Source: JAFGVL01 sp963662245
GTDB lineage: Bacteria > Bacteroidota > Bacteroidia > Bacteroidales > Paludibacteraceae
Length of the DNA stretch: 64,000 nucleotides
Assembly: GCA_963662245.2 (NCBI GenBank)
Contig: CAXXVQ010000007.1
Coordinates: 77,671-141,670, forward strand
Direction of reading: 5' to 3'
Under the pieces are notes generated by a model that was not told the origin of the DNA, did not search any database, and saw nothing but the letters and a program-made list of their open reading frames with translations. The translations under genes were made by a program, and so were the position numbers. Shown in pieces: positions 62,829-64,000 of the stretch (the first letter of the stretch is position 1; every line of letters starts with the position of its first letter).

Positions 62829-64000
62829 ATGGAAGAAACAATCAAATATATCATTAGCTTTCTACTTGAAGTTAGACACAACTCTAAGTTTTTACATGAA
62901 GTGGGCTATACAGCTAACAAATATGAGTTTGACCAATACAAAGTAGTTATCATACCTTCGGGATTTTTTGACAGCGAACAATATGGAACAAAAGCATCAC
63001 TACCAAGTCTTCCATTACAAAAGATAGAAAACACACCTTTCCTTTTCGGCGAATCAAAAACCGAGGTTCATAATAACACATTGGTAGTATATGCCGATAT
63101 TATCGCTTCAGCCTATTTCTTTCTTAGCCAATATGAAGAATGGATACAACCAGATGTTAGAGATGAACACGATCGTTTTTTAGGAAAAAGCTCTATTGCT
63201 TACAAAGAAGATTTTATTGAAAAACCAATTGTAGATGAATATGGTGCTTTATTAAGAAAATGGCTTCAAGAGAAAGATATAAAATTTGAACAACCCGAAC
63301 ATAGAATTAAAAAAATCTATTTAACTCATGATGTAGATCAGGCGTTTAAATATAGAAACATACGAAACATTATGGGTTCTATTATCAGAACTATCAAACT
63401 CAAAGGAAATGAGATTTCTCCGGCTTTAAAAACTTTTTGCGGAAAAGTAGCTCATGACCCATTCTTTTCTTACCCGTGGATTCTAGCTACTAACAAACGA
63501 CTTTCTGAAACTACAGAAACACCGGTTGAGTCAATATTTTTCTTTAAGTCGCCAACAAAGAAAATGGCTACATATGACCATCCAAAGTACAGTTTAGACA
63601 GCAATGATGTGGAAAGCCTGTTTCATTTATGCAGAAATAACCATGCTAAAATAGGCCTACACGGAAGCTATTACTCAAAAAAACATCCTCATGTTTTATG
63701 CAAAGAGAAAAACATACTTGATCTGTATTCAAAACACAAAGTGCATTACAATAGGCATCACTACCTTCGTACTTTAGAGGCCGATAAGCTTGACAACTTG
63801 ATAGAAGCAGGTATTAAAGAAGATTTTTCATATGGATACCCTGATGTTGCAGGATTCCGTTTAGGAACTACTCATGCGGTAAACTGGATTAATCCTAAAA
63901 CGAAAGAAGTTAACCTTAACCTTCTGTTACACCCTCTTCACATTATGGATGTAACATTAACCAGAGAAGAATACATGAACTTGAGCTTCATTGATTCATA
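62829..64000 (+). CDS. Polysaccharide deacetylase family protein, 3' end outside window
   Basis: About 390 residues visible from the ATG at 62829-62831 (MEETIKYIISFLLEVRHNSK); the frame is open to base 64000. The N-terminal part (to about 165) is a DUF7033-like segment. The catalytic part has LTHDVDQAFKYRN with the metal-binding Asp-Asp, IGLHGSYYSKKHPHVL, and FSYGYPDVAGFRLGTTHAVNWINP. This is a NodB-like deacetylase of the kind found in Bacteroidota cell-surface polysaccharide loci. The exact substrate is unknown. I translated it by hand since it runs off the window. Confidence 0.85.
   Translation, partial: MEETIKYIISFLLEVRHNSKFLHEVGYTANKYEFDQYKVVIIPSGFFDSEQYGTKASLPSLPLQKIENTPFLFGESKTEVHNNTLVVYADIIASAYFFLSQYEEWIQPDVRDEHDRFLGKSSIAYKEDFIEKPIVDEYGALLRKWLQEKDIKFEQPEHRIKKIYLTHDVDQAFKYRNIRNIMGSIIRTIKLKGNEISPALKTFCGKVAHDPFFSYPWILATNKRLSETTETPVESIFFFKSPTKKMATYDHPKYSLDSNDVESLFHLCRNNHAKIGLHGSYYSKKHPHVLCKEKNILDLYSKHKVHYNRHHYLRTLEADKLDNLIEAGIKEDFSYGYPDVAGFRLGTTHAVNWINPKTKEVNLNLLLHPLHIMDVTLTREEYMNLSFIDS

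Overview
The window looks like chromosome from an AT-rich member of the Bacteroidota, probably of the Bacteroidales/Marinilabiliales type. The evidence is the TTG-N19/20-TAnnTTTG promoter pattern (house-keeping sigma of this phylum) in front of tRNA, his, oad, murB and yebC genes, the absence of Shine-Dalgarno sites, secreted proteins with type IX secretion (T9SS) type A tails, OadGAB, a DUF5723-type OmpA protein and a Bacteroidota-style fused hisIE. The species cannot be named from the sequence.

Layout. 1-7.8 kb: partial aspartokinase (lysC), a lipoprotein, YebC, a conserved secreted protein, a dipeptidyl-peptidase III (M49), RsmD and a membrane-anchored protein. 7.87-8.92 kb: an intact IS982-family element with 20-bp inverted repeats and a 5-bp target duplication. 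8.9-14.6 kb: RecD-like helicase, then a lipoprotein plus DUF5723/TSP3/OmpA outer-membrane pair. 14.6-19 kb: two small genes whose families are normally found with nitrogen fixation genes, tRNA-His, an AlkD-like protein with a Fur-family regulator, purA and a YugP-like zinc peptidase.

19.3-50.6 kb is the accessory core: a T9SS-exported surface-protein and pectinase island. It holds a three-gene operon (551-aa secreted protein without a sorting tail, 2,649-aa multi-domain adhesin, small protein with a PIGD-plus-transmembrane tail). Next comes a giant gene of about 13.6 kb that joins an N-terminal PL1 pectate lyase to a very long Ig-like stalk and a T9SS tail, with about 11 single-base frameshifts confined to its first 2.1 kb. 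After it lie an IS4-family element inserted in that gene's terminator, a PL9-like pectate lyase and a second, intact PL1 pectate lyase. The giant gene carries a 5.5-kb array of nearly identical 234/240-bp and 492-bp repeats.

50.7-64 kb returns to core functions: a hisA-hisIE-ftsE operon, a secreted protein, a GH25 lysozyme, the sodium-pumping decarboxylase operon oadG-oadA-oadB, a TRIC-like channel, a GC-rich 41-bp degenerate repeat block, tRNA-Ser(GCU), MltG, a secreted protein, a cluster of REP-like palindromes, murB and a partial polysaccharide deacetylase.

The most notable observations are: the frameshifted giant lyase-adhesin and its recently expanded repeat array; a carbohydrate-binding-like domain nested inside a fibronectin III fold in the pectinases; a shared roughly 215-residue module of unknown role in two of the enzymes; the IS4 copy that sits in a terminator loop and carries inward-facing terminators at both ends; and the unexplained 41-bp GC-rich repeats.
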